Shown here piece after piece: positions 19,351 to 32,013 of a stretch of 64,000 bases of DNA. The notes beneath the pieces were generated by a model. It saw only the letters and a list, made by a program, of their open reading frames with translations, made no database searches and had not been told where the DNA came from. Source of the stretch: Saccharina japonica. Its lineage: Eukaryota > Sar > Phaeophyceae > Laminariales > Laminariaceae. Where the stretch lies: NCBI GenBank assembly GCA_008828725.1, contig MEHQ01004429.1, positions 638,405 to 702,404 on the forward strand, given 5' to 3'. How positions within the stretch are numbered: the first letter of the stretch is position 1; every line of letters begins with the position of its first letter. Made by a program: the position numbers and the translations under genes.

Positions 19351-19735
19351 TAGAGTCAGGCGTCGGCCGTAGACCCAACCCAACCCCTACCACTATAACT
19401 CTAACCCTACAGACTGTTGTACCTTGACCCAAGAGAAACATGTGTTGACGCAGCCCGGTGGCGGCTAGACATGCCACAACATATGATATCTCGTTTCAGC
19501 CGCCGAAGGTGATCGAAACCTCTTGTATACGAGTGGAGCTGGAAGGTAAGTGATGATGAAAAATAACAACAAACTATCAAAATCGTACGATGGGGTTGGA
19601 AAGCTATCGGACTTTTAGTAGTGCGTTTTTTTGTTAAGACGCACTCCCTTTGCCGTGACACGGCTCTAGAACACAACGATGCTAATAGTGGTGTTGACCT
19701 TGATACTGTGTGTTTTTATTCTTCGTTTTTGTTTA

Positions 19736-20057
19736 ACCCCCCCCATCTCGAAAGGGATGCGTGGCCAATGGTCAAATGACTGAGGCAAGCAATAACTGAG
19801 TACGCCCCCCTAGCAACGTCTGCCTGGTCGGTGAAAACCCGACATGCCCCGTCCCGGCATTGTAGGGATGCGAGGGTCTATGGTCATACGACTACGGCCA
19901 TGCATGAAAATGAAGTACCCCCCCCCTGGGGCAAGCGACAAATGAGGACGCCCGCCCCCCCCGTCAATGGTCAAATGACTAAGGCAAGCAGCAAACGAGT
20001 ACGCCCCCCCCCCTATGGTCATACGACTACGGCCATGCATGAAAATGAAGTACCCCC
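19736..20057 (+). mobile_element. head-to-tail cluster of poly(C)-tailed repeats
   Basis: In order there are F2 (19744-19810), F1 (19811-19926), a short F2 (19928-19962), another F2 (19963-20013) and a short F1 (20014-20057). Each unit starts directly after the C run that ends the previous one. The same stacking of two F1 units is at 36098-36304. Confidence 0.85.
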
Positions 20058-20404
20058 CTCCCCCCTCTCTCCCTCTCCCATCCCCAACGCCTCGTGTGTT
20101 TCTGCCGTCGCTTCGGTTTCGTTTTTTGTTTCCTGACTGTTGCAGCCTGTTAAGGATTGGGCAAGGCTGCAGCTGCGCCTGCCCTGATGGCGCCCAGCGT
20201 TTTTAAACTTGTTTAATTTTGTTTGAATAATTTGTTTCATCCTTTGGGCGGATTTCTGTAGAAACAAAATAGCTTAACCCTCATTGCAACTGCGATGATC
20301 CCGTTTTTGTGGACAAACTACTTGGGACTACGACGTAGAGCCATTTTTGATCGGAAGCAGTGAAGCGGTTAGGCGTTATATGGGTGGTCTGCGTGGGGTG
20401 AGCG

Positions 20405-20860
20405 CCCGCTTTGCCATCTTCTGGTTCCCACGGAGGTGGGGCGTTTGTTGTGTGTCACTTTCGTCACAAAGAGGAGGAATGCGATGTCGGGGCTGTACGA
20501 GAGAGAACTGCATGGCGGTGCCCCCAGGTGTCCTCGGCGGTGTTAAGCTTGAAGGATAGGTTGGTACGTGTTGGTGGATGTTCATCGGACGGTGGTGTCG
20601 GAATACCGCTTCGCCGTCTTCCCTGTCCGAGTTGGGCGGGAGGGACTATTGTTGTTGTGTCACGTGCGTTGTTGCGTCACGTGCGTCAAAAGCGGGGTGG
20701 GTACTAGCCCCCCCGTCTCCTTGTCGAAGTGGGGCGGGACTCTTGTTGTTCCACATGCGTCAAAGGGGGGGGGGAGGGGAGGTTCCTATGCCGTTGGCTT
20801 GTATTATGCTGCCGTGACGAGGCGTGTTTCGATAGAGGTGACGGCACTTTTTGGCTGAAA
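20405..20860 (+). repeat. degenerate ~100-bp repeats
   Basis: Three diverged units contain a GTGGGGCG or GTTGGGCG box, TTGTTGTG and CGTCACAAAG/CGTCAAAAG (near 20420, 20620 and 20720). The tail GATAGAGGTGACGGCAC...TTTTTGGCTG also occurs, diverged, at 9465-9495, in both places next to a family A element. The open frame across it is not protein-like. Confidence 0.5.
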
Positions 20861-20888
20861 AGGTATCTGAGTGAATGAAGGGTCTTCC

Positions 20889-20977
20889 CTAACCCATTCA
20901 GAACTGAAAAAAATGTCCCACACTAATTTCGAGTAGTTTGTCCCCAAATTCGTGGGACCAGTTCTTAAGGAGTTCCA
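20889..20977 (+). mobile_element. ~90-bp foldback element (family A)
   Basis: Complete copy: TAACCCATTCAGAACTG, CCCACACTAATTTCGAGTAG, TTTGTCCCCAAATTCGTGGG, then ACCAGTTCTTAAGGAGTT. Confidence 0.75.
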
Positions 20978-21153
20978 TTTTTGTGTTGCAATATTTTTCA
21001 TTTTTGTCGTACAGTAGTTACTACCTATAGGCCATGGGATATTTCACGGGTATCGTATCGTAGGACTGTTGGTTTCCTCCAAAATCAGTTTTTGACTTAC
21101 TGCTAGTATAGTGTGATATGACTGGGTGAGACACAGAGTATCCCCTTGCAGGT

Positions 21154-21486
21154 TTGTCTATTAAGCATCCTTGGTGTTACTCACTTTCCGTAGAGTCAAG
21201 CGTAGAAGAGAAGCAGCTTATATTAATCCCCGAGCCAGATGACATCTGCTCGGGATGGGCTTCAAGTATGGCCCACAGATATTATAAATACCCCGAATAC
21301 CGAATACGAATGCCATCCAAGTTATACGAAAACGGATCAATTACCTATGCAGAGTTAATTACCGGCCTTCCTAGCCCATACCATTACAATAGAGCATCTC
21401 AATTGGGGAGCCTCAGAAACAACATGCGTCTGATGTTGATATCATGGGGCCGTGATGTCGGACTTTTGCCGTTGAAGGGAAGGTAA
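21154..21486 (+). CDS. unrecognised 110-codon open frame
   Basis: The frame is open from ATG to TAA, has mixed amino-acid composition (for example PEPDDICSGWASSMAHRYYKY) and is not made of simple repeats. I do not recognise it. It ends just before a 700-bp foldback element and may be part of that element or its fossil host sequence. No splice signals or partner exons were found. Confidence 0.15.
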   Translation: MSIKHPWCYSLSVESSVEEKQLILIPEPDDICSGWASSMAHRYYKYPEYRIRMPSKLYENGSITYAELITGLPSPYHYNRASQLGSLRNNMRLMLISWGRDVGLLPLKGR

Positions 21487-21498
21487 CCGACAAGTACG

Positions 21499-22199
21499 AG
21501 CTGGGCCAGCCAAGAAACGTACAAAGCTTCCTAAAGTCGAATCTCGTGAACCACTGCGAATTAGGCTACACAAATTTGAAGCGCCAACCCTGACATACCA
21601 GTGCTTGTGCAAAAAAAAACAGTATATGAAAAATGATGTACATATTTTTTTCTCGACTCGATCTCGCCGAGATATCCGCGAAAACTCGTAAACAACATAT
21701 TTTTCATTCTAATTTCGTATAAAAAATGTCATTTTCGATCAATATGAAATTTGGTGGAGACAATGCTGAAGACACAAGGAGAAGATCGATGTAAGTCTCG
21801 TTGCCCAATTCTCCAGCCATCAAGAGATATTACCAAAACTCGATTCCATATATAAGTCAAGTAATTACGAGAAAATGGTATTTCCGCCATGCCCCGACCA
21901 ATTTTGAGAGTTTTACTCTGACATTTTAACCACGTCTTTGAATCGTACGTGCAAAAATACCTGCCGCCTGCCCTCTTTGATTATTTTTTTTTCAAGTAGT
22001 TTTGATCGCTTTTGCATTTTTTTCGATTTTTGGATCGTCGTACCTCTCTCGAGAAAAAAAAAAAAAAAAGGGCAGGCGGCAAGTATGTTCGTTAGTACAT
22101 GATCTACACTGTGTCCAAATTCCAGGTCAAAACTCGTTAAATTGGTCGGGGCATGGCCAATCTGCTTTAAAAGCATTATTTTGGCTGGCCCAGCTCGTA
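21499..22199. mobile_element. 700-bp foldback element
   Basis: The ends are a perfect 19-bp inverted repeat (TACGAGCTGGGCCAGCCAA and complement). Further inverted pairs continue inward: CATGCCCCGACCAATTT at about 21890-21906 with its complement near 22140-22156, and a CCGCCTGCCCT-type stretch at 21962-21972 with its complement near 22068-22078. The middle is A/T runs with no transposase. Confidence 0.75.
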
Positions 22200-22370
22200 G
22201 CGTATTACTACATATAAGTATACCTATATATGACAGTCCTTAGGCCCAGGCTACGTTTTCCTTTTTTGCGGATATCTTCCGCCTTAGGGGTTAACCCTAT
22301 AACCCTAACCCTAACCCCCTGCCAACTGCCGACTGCCTTCAAGCGCCTTTTTTTCCCCACACCGGGGCGC

Positions 22371-22371
<1 letters not shown>

Positions 22372-22401
<30 letters not shown>
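22372..22401 (+). repeat. 30-C homopolymer
   Basis: An uninterrupted run of 30 C, preceded by a TAACCCTAACCC-type stretch at about 22290-22320. Confidence 0.9.
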
Positions 22402-22402
<1 letters not shown>

Positions 22403-23056
22403 TCTCGGGCCGCCCCGGCCGGCGCCGCACACACGCTCGCGCGAGGCCTCGAGGCCGGACCGGAATCTACGTCGAGTTCTCCGCAACCTACGAGGCCTTT
22501 CCTGCCCTCTCAGCGATTTTGACGCAACGCCTTGCAACACACAAGAGCCATGTTTCATCGCGATTCTTTGGGGTGCGTGCTTTCCGACCTTCGGTCTCCC
22601 GGGGGGGGGGGGGGTCAACCGCGCTACCGCAGGCGCCGCCGCCGTCGTGGTGGTGGCATGTGTGGGTGGGTGGGTGGGTGGGTGGGCGTGAGCTCGAGAC
22701 CTACGACTTATTATTTCGCACGCTCGGCATATTATGCATGCCACTCAGATTTCGTTGCGATCATGTGTATACGTATCTATTTACGTATGATGCGTATGAG
22801 TACTTTTTTTTTTTTCGGTGAGGAGTCGTAGAGACTGCAGCAACCAACGACTGCTGCTGCTGTGTGGCGCGTGGCGAGTGCTCGGGACAGAGACCACTTG
22901 ATACGGTAGGTAGCTCAGCTGCTCGTTCGTACATACGATATTTCCAAAACAGGGTTTTTGAGGCAGGCTGCATGACGCCCTGGACCCTTGCTACGAATCC
23001 TGGGGTATATTCGTAGCAACAGTTTACCCGCACTAATTGAATTCCAAGTATATTAC

Positions 23057-23095
23057 GGGGGACCATAGTAAATAGGACCAAATTTTGTTTGTAAT

Positions 23096-23151
<56 letters not shown>
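23057..23151 (+). repeat. half family B element running into 56-G homopolymer
   Basis: The left end of a family B element (TTACGGGGGACCATAGTAAA) continues into TTTTGTTTGTAAT and then 56 consecutive G (23096-23151). The right half of the element is missing, so the homopolymer sits at its break. Confidence 0.85.
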
Positions 23152-23152
<1 letters not shown>

Positions 23153-23683
23153 GAAATGGATACCAGGTCCTTTTTTTTATTATTTATCCAAGGGTCGGCT
23201 GGAAATTTGGAGAAATTAGATTCGATTTAGGACAAAAATCTTCTTCCAACTGCCCGACCTTCCACCCAGTGCCAAACCCTTGCTCGTCACCACCACGAGT
23301 AGAGCCCCGTACTATTAATAGATGGTCTTCTTCCTTCCTGCCTCAAACCTTCCCAACCTCTGTCTCTCCAGCTCAACCAACTGCACCGCCATGATATACG
23401 TACTCGATAAACCTTTCCCGATCCCCTCTTTCAATCATGCCAACGATTCAATACCTCTCCACAAACCCCAGATTTCCTTTGTTCAATCTTCCACATTTTT
23501 GTGACAAACCTAAATACTCGAAATCAGACATTAAAACCCATATAAATGGTTACGAGTACATACACTTGTGGAATATAAGCACGCCAACCCGTTTCCTTGG
23601 CCGTGCAATAACAATTTTCTATGGTTCCCCGTATTAGTGTACCGTCAAAAGTGGGTGCCTTTGCAGAGCAATAGTTTTCTGTT
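23152..23683. other. no gene seen
   Basis: I see no exon or RNA. A GTGGGTGC...CAGAGCAA...GTTTTC word near 23650 belongs to the repeat array that follows. Confidence 0.4.
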
Positions 23684-24030
23684 ATAGGGATTACCCTGGG
23701 CTGGGTCATCAATCGATCTTTTATCCCTATAGGTCAGCAGGTAATACCCTCACATTTGACGTCGTCGAGGACACGGGTTCGAATCTCACTCCGAACGTTT
23801 CTTTTATAGAAACGCTTGCGCGTGCGTCCCCAAAAAACATGTCTCCCTGGTTCCCCAGGTAGGTATTGAAACTGAGCGGGTAGGTCAACGTACGGCCGTA
23901 TGCGGTACCGACGTCCCAAATATCCCGCCGTTCAGAGGGGGGGAGAGTTTTATAGGGATTACCCTGGGCTGGGTTATCAATCGATCTTTTACCCCTATAG
24001 CTCACAGGTAATACCCTCACATTTCCTACA
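23684..24030 (+). repeat. duplicated block with tRNA-like head
   Basis: TAGGGATTACCCTGGGCTGG through AATACCCTCACATTT occurs at 23684-23757 and again at 23951-24022. In the first copy it contains an A-box match (TAGGTCAGCAGG, 23730) and, 45 nt on, a B-box match (GGGTTCGAATCTC, 23775), so it looks like a tRNA-derived SINE head. The anticodon arm does not fold cleanly, so I do not call a tRNA gene. Confidence 0.55.
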
Positions 24031-24036
24031 CGATGT

Positions 24037-24340
24037 AATTCCAAGTATTTTGCCCCCCAGGAACAGAGAGTGGGTGCATTTTTTTGCAGACCAACAGTTT
24101 TCCCCCACTAATTCCGAGTAGTTTGCCCCCCTCCCTTAAAAAGTGGGTGCATTTAGCAGAGCAACAGCTTTCCCACACTAATTTCAAGTTTTTTTTTGTC
24201 ACCCCCCCCCAAAAGTGGGTGCATTTATTTGCAGAGCAACAGTTTTCCCACACTTAATTCCAACTTGTTCGTCCCCTAAGAGTGATTGATGGGATGGATG
24301 GGTGCATTTATTTGCAGATCAACAGTTTTCCCATATATAC
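24037..24340 (+). repeat. ~70-bp tandem units related to family A
   Basis: Four to five units contain CCCACACTAATT, a (C/G)AAGTAGTTTGCCCCCC-like block, AGTGGGTGCATTT and GCAGAGCAACAGTTTTCCC. The CACACTAATTCCAAGTAG word is the core of family A, so the array probably grew from such an element. Confidence 0.65.
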
Positions 24341-24562
24341 TGTACTCGTATACGCGAGGGATGTATGTTACCGGGTTCACGGTAACACGCAGGTAACTGA
24401 AGTGGTCGGTAGGGTAACATTTTGTAATTTTGCGGTAACAGGAGATTGGCGAAGCATCTCCGGTAAGGAAACGCCTTATATATGACACCCAACAAAATTA
24501 TGGTATTGCTCCTCTCTTGAAACTACAAAATACCTCTCTATTAATACTCGTAGTGGAAATTC

Positions 24563-24765
24563 GCCGGTGCTTTTTTCCTTGCGGTAATAACAGCGGTAAC
24601 AAAATCACATGTGTGATTTCCCTGGGTTACCGGCATAACAGCGGTAACAAAATCACATGTGTGATTTCCCTTAGTTACCCGGTAACAAAATCACATGTGT
24701 GATTTCCCTTAGTTACCCGGTAACAAAATCACATGTGTGATTTCCCTGAGTTACCGGTAACATTT
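24563..24765 (+). repeat. hairpin tandem array (GGTAAC...GTTACC)
   Basis: Four units of about 40 bp read GGTAACAAAATCACATGTGT, GATTTCCC, then GTTACC. Each has GGTAAC/GTTACC arms around a near-palindromic AATCACATGTGTGATT. GGTAAC words continue upstream to 24370. It is not CRISPR-like because there are no spacers. Confidence 0.85.
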
Positions 24766-27700
24766 GTTTCAGATTTGGGGTAACGTACATGCCTGCTACG
24801 TATCATACGTGCGTATATACATTTACTCTGTACGTAGTTCGAAGCAGTTTGCCCCCCCCAAAAGTGGGCGCAGTGCAGGTTTAGAGAGGGCAAATCTAAA
24901 CACTGCCGAATTTCACGTCTCGTAGTTTGCATGGCCCAACGGAGACGGCGAGCATTGTCACCAACCCCCCAGCGACCCCCAGAGAGCCCATTCCAGTCCC
25001 GCCCAGAAGGCGAGACGTTGTACAGATTGTGCGAGATGGAAAGCGAACGAGGCACGGGCAGGGGAGGGGGTGTGTGGCTGGCTGTACATTATGTGTATGT
25101 ACGCTCGTACAGGATATGATACCTGGTCCCTGGTACAAGGGGAGCTTCGTCGCGGCGGGCTGACGCCCGCCTGCGGCTCCGCGCATGCCTGGAATTACTA
25201 TGAGACAGTATGATAGTACTCGTATTATTATTTCGTTTGCCTTCGACAATGTGCAGGGCATTATTAATAATGAATGAAAAAGCTGACACAATTCGTCGAA
25301 TACCATCAATCCCATCCAAGCAATTATCCTTTCCTGCGTATGATCATGTAGGTAAGCCGAGGCTTCACAAAGGCAACTGCTGTACTGCCAACGGGTGTTG
25401 AACTATTTGGACAGTAAGTAAGTGTACGTTATACTGTTTTTTGCATGAAGAACGTCTTGGGTGGCAGGTGTACGATGATACTGAACAGCAGCAGCAATAG
25501 CAACACACAACACCAATGCAGCAGCAACACTCTTTTTCTACTACTGTATACATACATAGAGGGAGGGCTTCGCCGCGGCGGGCTGGAACCCGCCTACGGC
25601 TTCGCACATGCCCTTAATGGCCAAGCACATAAGAAAATCGAGACCATAAAAGCGACAACTATAACTATATACCGCCAAGGGGTGTACTCGTAAGTGATAG
25701 GTACTTCGCTACAGCAGTAGCCAGTAGCCTACCAAGTCGCTGATCGACAACATAGTCATCTATAAGTCAGAGCACAGTAGCACGATCTATCCACGTACGT
25801 ACCACAACAAGATATACTTGATATAAGAGTGGTATTGTTTAGTATCATACTGCTTCCCTCTCGGCTGGGTGCGGAAACCACACTGTTGCTGCTTTGCCGC
25901 TGCCTGCAGGACCAGCACCCCACACGAAGTTATCTTATGATCGCGATGGTACAAAAGACATGCCAGCCAGCAGAGAAGCGCAGTCCAATCGAACAACAGT
26001 ACAGAGAAACTGGTTGGCGCGTGGTGTAGTGGTGTAGGTCAATCATGGCGATGACAGCAGAGAGAGGCACGTACGCGTACTGCTGCGTGGTGTTTCTGGT
26101 CGCGGTTGGTCATAGGGTGATACTTATGTATTGTTTTTTTTTGTGTTACGTACCACCGAGTTGTCCACGGGAAGTAATACACAGCAGCACAGGACGAGAG
26201 CCGAAGTATGGGACTGGGGAAAAGTTTCAGAGATGGGATCAGTTTATCAGGACCACCGAGCTGGCTAAACCACCACGCACAAGACAACACAAGCGCTACC
26301 CGTCTGGTCCGGTGGCGCCGCGGGGTGGTAAAAACACGATAGTGCTGGTATTCAGGAGTCGCGGGCCCGGTAACTGCCGCAGTCTTGATCGGCGTAGGGT
26401 GGTCTTGCAAAAATACCTCAAATTTTGCCAGCAGGTTGTCAATAACCACCGAGCTGTCCGGGAAACAATACAAACAAGACGAGCCGATTTATGAAAAGGC
26501 AGTCACACATCAGTCATGACTATATTCAGAAGTCGTGATTATATGTAATCATGTCTAATAATCAAGAGTACGGTGATGATTATTCGTCCTAATCAAGCGT
26601 GAAAACGAACAATCAACACGTTTTCCTTCGTTTTCTTTCCTATCGTCTTGGAAATAGTGACTCCTTGTTTAATCAAGTGAATATCGACATTTTTTTACGG
26701 GGAGCGGGATTCCTCGCCGAGCTTACCGAGCAGATCCATGAGACTTCCCATGGAGCGGGGGGTGACATGTGCGAAGGCACCGCCGCGAGCGCGCGGTCGT
26801 GGCTTGCTTGAGGCCGGATCTTTACCCATCGCCGAAAGCGGTCAAAAAAACACTTGAAAAAAAACAAGGTCAAGAAAAGATAAAACTATTTTTGAGCCGA
26901 AACAGAAACTAAACCCTACAGGGATTTAAAGTATCCCGTACCATTCCCTTAAAAAAATACAGATTCTATAATCCAGCATCGACAAACAAATAATAATCTG
27001 GCACGGAGAGGCCTGCGATTTTCAGTCGAGTCATTCCCGGTGCCTTCGGAAAAGAGCTATTTTCATGTTGTGAAACGGATCATCAGCGGGCCGATGTTCT
27101 GGCGGTTTGGGATACTTCTGCGCCGACGCCGGCCGCACGAGCCCTCGAGCAGGCCGCCGGGCAGGCCCTCCCCGGGTGCCGTCGAGGCAGGCGGGCACGG
27201 TGGCGCAAGAAGCAAACGAAACGTTCCACCTCGCGTCGACAAAAAGGCCTCGAAGCGCGGAGAGAACTCGGAATTCCAGTCCGGTCCGGCAATCACATGC
27301 ATCCGGGCATCCTACATATGTGTATATCATAGCGCGCGGCGCGCCAAATGTGACTGACGGTCGTAACCCCAAGCAAGATATCATGTACCAGGTATACAAA
27401 TAGAGATCGACAAATTTATTAATGCATATCGTCCAGTCCTCCTCCCACCTTGATTGCTTGATTGATGGTCCACCATTCACAATCGATACACACACGTACA
27501 TAAAATATGCTACCAGGAGGAGGAGTAGCGCCGCCTAAGCGCCTATCAAAACCACAGCAAGCAGTCATTTACGAACAATATACGGTATTATGTATTGCTG
27601 TTCCTTCAAAGCTCCGGAATACTATGATACGTAACTCTGTCTGGTGCTGTCTGTAGCGTGACCGACCGGTAGTCGGGGTTGCTACATACTGACCGCCCTT

Positions 27701-27868
27701 AAGGTGTAACGCGGAGCGGCTACGCATCGTCCTTCATCTCTCACTCCCCCACGCACCGCACCGCCTCACAAAATACACAATGAACTGCTTATTCTTATTT
27801 TTACTCTCCTCTCAGTCGAAACTACAACCGACCGCGCCCCCGCCAATGTCCAACGCTAAATAAATACC
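24766..27868. other. about 3 kb without a supported gene
   Basis: Two GC-rich hairpin blocks (CGGCGGGCTG...CCCGCC, 25145-25190 and 25560-25612) are copies of one short repeat. A both-strand-open patch at 26045-26490 repeats ACCACCGAG(C/T)TG. A GC-rich patch at 27100-27300 might be old coding DNA. None shows splice-bounded, family-matching protein. Confidence 0.4.
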
Positions 27869-28143
27869 AGGGCTGTTCACGGTTCGGACCAAAACTGGCG
27901 GGTCGTGTCGGGTCGGATAAAGGGTCGTGTCGGGTCGGATCAAAACTCGCGGGTCGTGTCGGGTCTGATCAAAACTCGCGGGTCGGGTCGGGTCGGGTCG
28001 GGTCACCCAATCCGACCCCGACCCACCGCGAATATTTTAAAAAAGACCTCCTATGATAACCCGATTCGACCCGACCCGTGAGATGTCGAAGACCTCCTGA
28101 CCCACCCCGCGTGTCGGGCCTGGTCATGACCCGTAAACAGCCG
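27869..28143. mobile_element. 275-bp GGGTCGGGTC element, hAT-MITE-like
   Basis: The ends GGCTGTTCACGG and CCGTAAACAGCC are inverted repeats. Inside, CGGGTCGGGTCGG units on the left face CCGACCCGACCC units on the right around an AT core. A second, eroded copy is at 29515-29685. The end sequence resembles hAT-type MITEs known from plants; that comparison is from memory. Confidence 0.65.
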
Positions 28144-29514
28144 TGAAAAAATAGGAAGCGACGTCATCTTGGATTACATCATGTGGCGGCATCCAGGTAC
28201 GTTCCACCAATCAATCACGAAAAACTCATTAAAAAAAATAGACCAATCAGATAATAACCGAAGGCGCGGAATCCCTTCCCTTTCACTACGTACTGCCTAC
28301 TATTACTACCACCGCTTTTTGGCAAGACTATAAAAAAAAATCATCCAAGGCCAGCCCCCCTTGATTCAGCAAAGACAAAAGAGTTGCTGTTTTACTACCA
28401 CCGTATACTGGGTCTCCCGGTTCTTTGCCGGCTCTTTCTACGATCATATCATACCATCACACGTTAGTACTCGTCCGAGTTATATGCTGTTTTGAAAGCC
28501 GGCAAGAAGCCATCCCATTGTTCGACACTATACGCACCCAGTAGAACCTATTAGTAGGGTCTCTTCGTCCTGCGAAACTACGCCACCAGTGCTTAGAACC
28601 TACGATACGTATTGATACGGCATCTTCGCCCATGCCCCCCATTGCTTGGACAATAATGGGTGATACCATATTTGCGGCGCGAAAGCGTACACTATATATA
28701 CGACCCACTCTGTCTCCAAACACAAGGACCGTGTGAATATTAAAAAAAAAAATCGAAACGGTCTGGATAGAACGGGGTATATCTGCCATCCAATCAAAAG
28801 CTAGCGATGAGCGGCGGGTTCTCGAACAGTCGCGCAGGAAGCGCGGTACGCCATGCGACCAAAAAATCACACGGCGAAAAGAAAGAAAAAAATACCCCAC
28901 ACTACGAACTCCCAGTAGGTTGTCCCCAAAAACGTGGGTGCACGCAGTATCCTAAAATGGGGGATACGGTTACCTAAAGTGCCGGAAAAAAGAAAAGAAA
29001 AAACTCAGATAACCCGAAATACTACTATTATTATTAGTACCCAAAACACCATTTCTTGCTTCATTTTATACCTGGACGAATCGTAAGATTGATCGATTGA
29101 TTGATCGATTGGTTGGTCCAAGCCTACGGCCATTGAAGTACCTTCTTACCTAGCTACCTACCTAGCTACCGTAATCACTAGAAAAACACACCGCCGCCTG
29201 GGCTGAATTTCCGAGCCCGTTTTCTCCACCATAAGGGGGGGCACACACAAAACTAAAAATGGTGTCTTCTGGAAAAAAATGCCTTGGGGCGATAGACATA
29301 CGACGCATCTTACGACCGCCTGTTTGCGCTCTCCGCAATGCCGACAAAATCAGCTCGGAAATCCGTCCGGGGGGGGGGAAGGGGTGTTATACTATCACCC
29401 GGGTGATATTATATGGTACCTACCTGCCTACCTACGTATCTGCTTACCTATCAAGGGCGTGTTTTGTAAGGTATTTACTTTGGGGGGTACCCGTGGTAAA
29501 AAACCCGGGTATTG
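28144..29514. other. no supported gene; one unrecognised minus frame
   Basis: A 147-codon minus-strand frame at 28457-28900 has mixed composition but no family I recognise. It could be a decayed transposase. A partial family A-like word lies at 28890-28945. Confidence 0.3.
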
Positions 29515-29685
29515 TCAGGGCTGAACACCGATCGGGTCAAAAACTCGCGGGTCGGGTCGGATGGGGTCACTAATCCCGACCCGACCCGTGAGATTTCGAA
29601 CACCTCCTAATCCGACCCGACCCGACCCGAGTTTTTTTAAGACCTCCTGACACGACCCGCGGGACGGGTCATGACACTATTATTG
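29515..29685. mobile_element. GGGTCGGGTC element, copy 2
   Basis: This copy shares CTCGCGGGTCGGGTCGG, CCGACCCGACCCGTGAGAT and AAGACCTCCTGA with 27869-28143 but is shorter. Confidence 0.6.
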
Positions 29686-30540
29686 TGGTCATAACCGGGT
29701 ACACGAGTGTTTACGTGTTTACCATAATAAGCAAACCCTTGCCAACTACCTAACCACCTCTACCTACAGGAAGGGACTGGCCAAATTAATTCTGCACCAC
29801 AGCACCCACTCGGGGCATACTTTACACGGGCATGCGTCTATTTCTTCGGCGGGCAGCCGCGTTTTTATCATCGCGCGCATCGAAACCAAATGGCGACTCC
29901 CCCCCTCCCAACCAAAACACAAGCCAAGATAAATAACGAGACAAAAGGGTACACTGTAGAAAAAGGAACGCTGTTTATAGACCCAATATTATCCCCAACA
30001 ACATCCTCGAAAAAATCGCGCTGTCCGCGAAAATGCCGGGGAGCTATATAATATGAAACGTAAAAAACAAAATAACAAAGTCAATCAGGATAAAAATATA
30101 CGATTAAATGCTAAATGCCGAATATTATCGCCTCAAAGCACGCTATTCGTGTAAACATTGGACTTGTACACAAACAAAACCCATACAGTTAGTAGTATGC
30201 CCAAGGTATGCAAAAAAAAAAAAACGTTCGGGCAAAGCGCCGCACAACACGTACGCTTCCGCAACGTCCCCCTAGGCCCTTTCAAGTTGGACGCAGCGTA
30301 TTTTTTACCCCCCCCACCCAATTTTTAAACTACCTATGGTGTATCATACCAACGTACGAGCAGGCTGCAGTTCGAGTCAAGCGATACGCACGTGGCAATC
30401 GCACTCCGCGGCTTGAGGCCAAAACTACTACCGGGTAGGCGTAAGAGTGGCCTATTGTTCGCGAGGAACATATCGGCATGCTACTTGAAATGAGCAAATG
30501 TGACATCATCATCATCCTTTTAAAGCGATGCACGATGATT
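29686..30540. other. no gene seen
   Basis: AT-rich DNA with scattered A runs. No exon, RNA or named repeat is recognised before the AAGC array. Confidence 0.4.
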
Positions 30541-31990
<1,450 letters not shown>

Positions 31991-32013
31991 AGCCAGCAGC
32001 AACCTAAAAATAA

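Noticed and set aside
20411..20858. Plus-strand frames of 78-98 codons
   Set aside because: They cross degenerate repeats with G runs; the amino-acid pattern does not follow the repeat period.
23722..23797. A functional tRNA gene
   Set aside because: A- and B-boxes are present but the anticodon and acceptor arms do not pair; part of a repeat. The same applies to 43559-43630, 54053-54115 and the minus strand near 56330-56400.
24563..24765. CRISPR-like direct repeats
   Set aside because: No unique spacers; repeats abut, and the DNA is eukaryotic.
26039..26494. Overlapping frames on both strands
   Set aside because: Symmetric openness with internal ACCACCGAG repeats; no recognisable protein on either strand.
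27031..27501. GC-rich 156-codon minus frame
   Set aside because: Arg/Pro/Gly-rich on both strands, no motif; could be old coding DNA but cannot be supported.
28457..28900. 147-codon minus-strand frame as a gene
   Set aside because: Mixed composition but no family, splice sites or start context; kept only as a remark.
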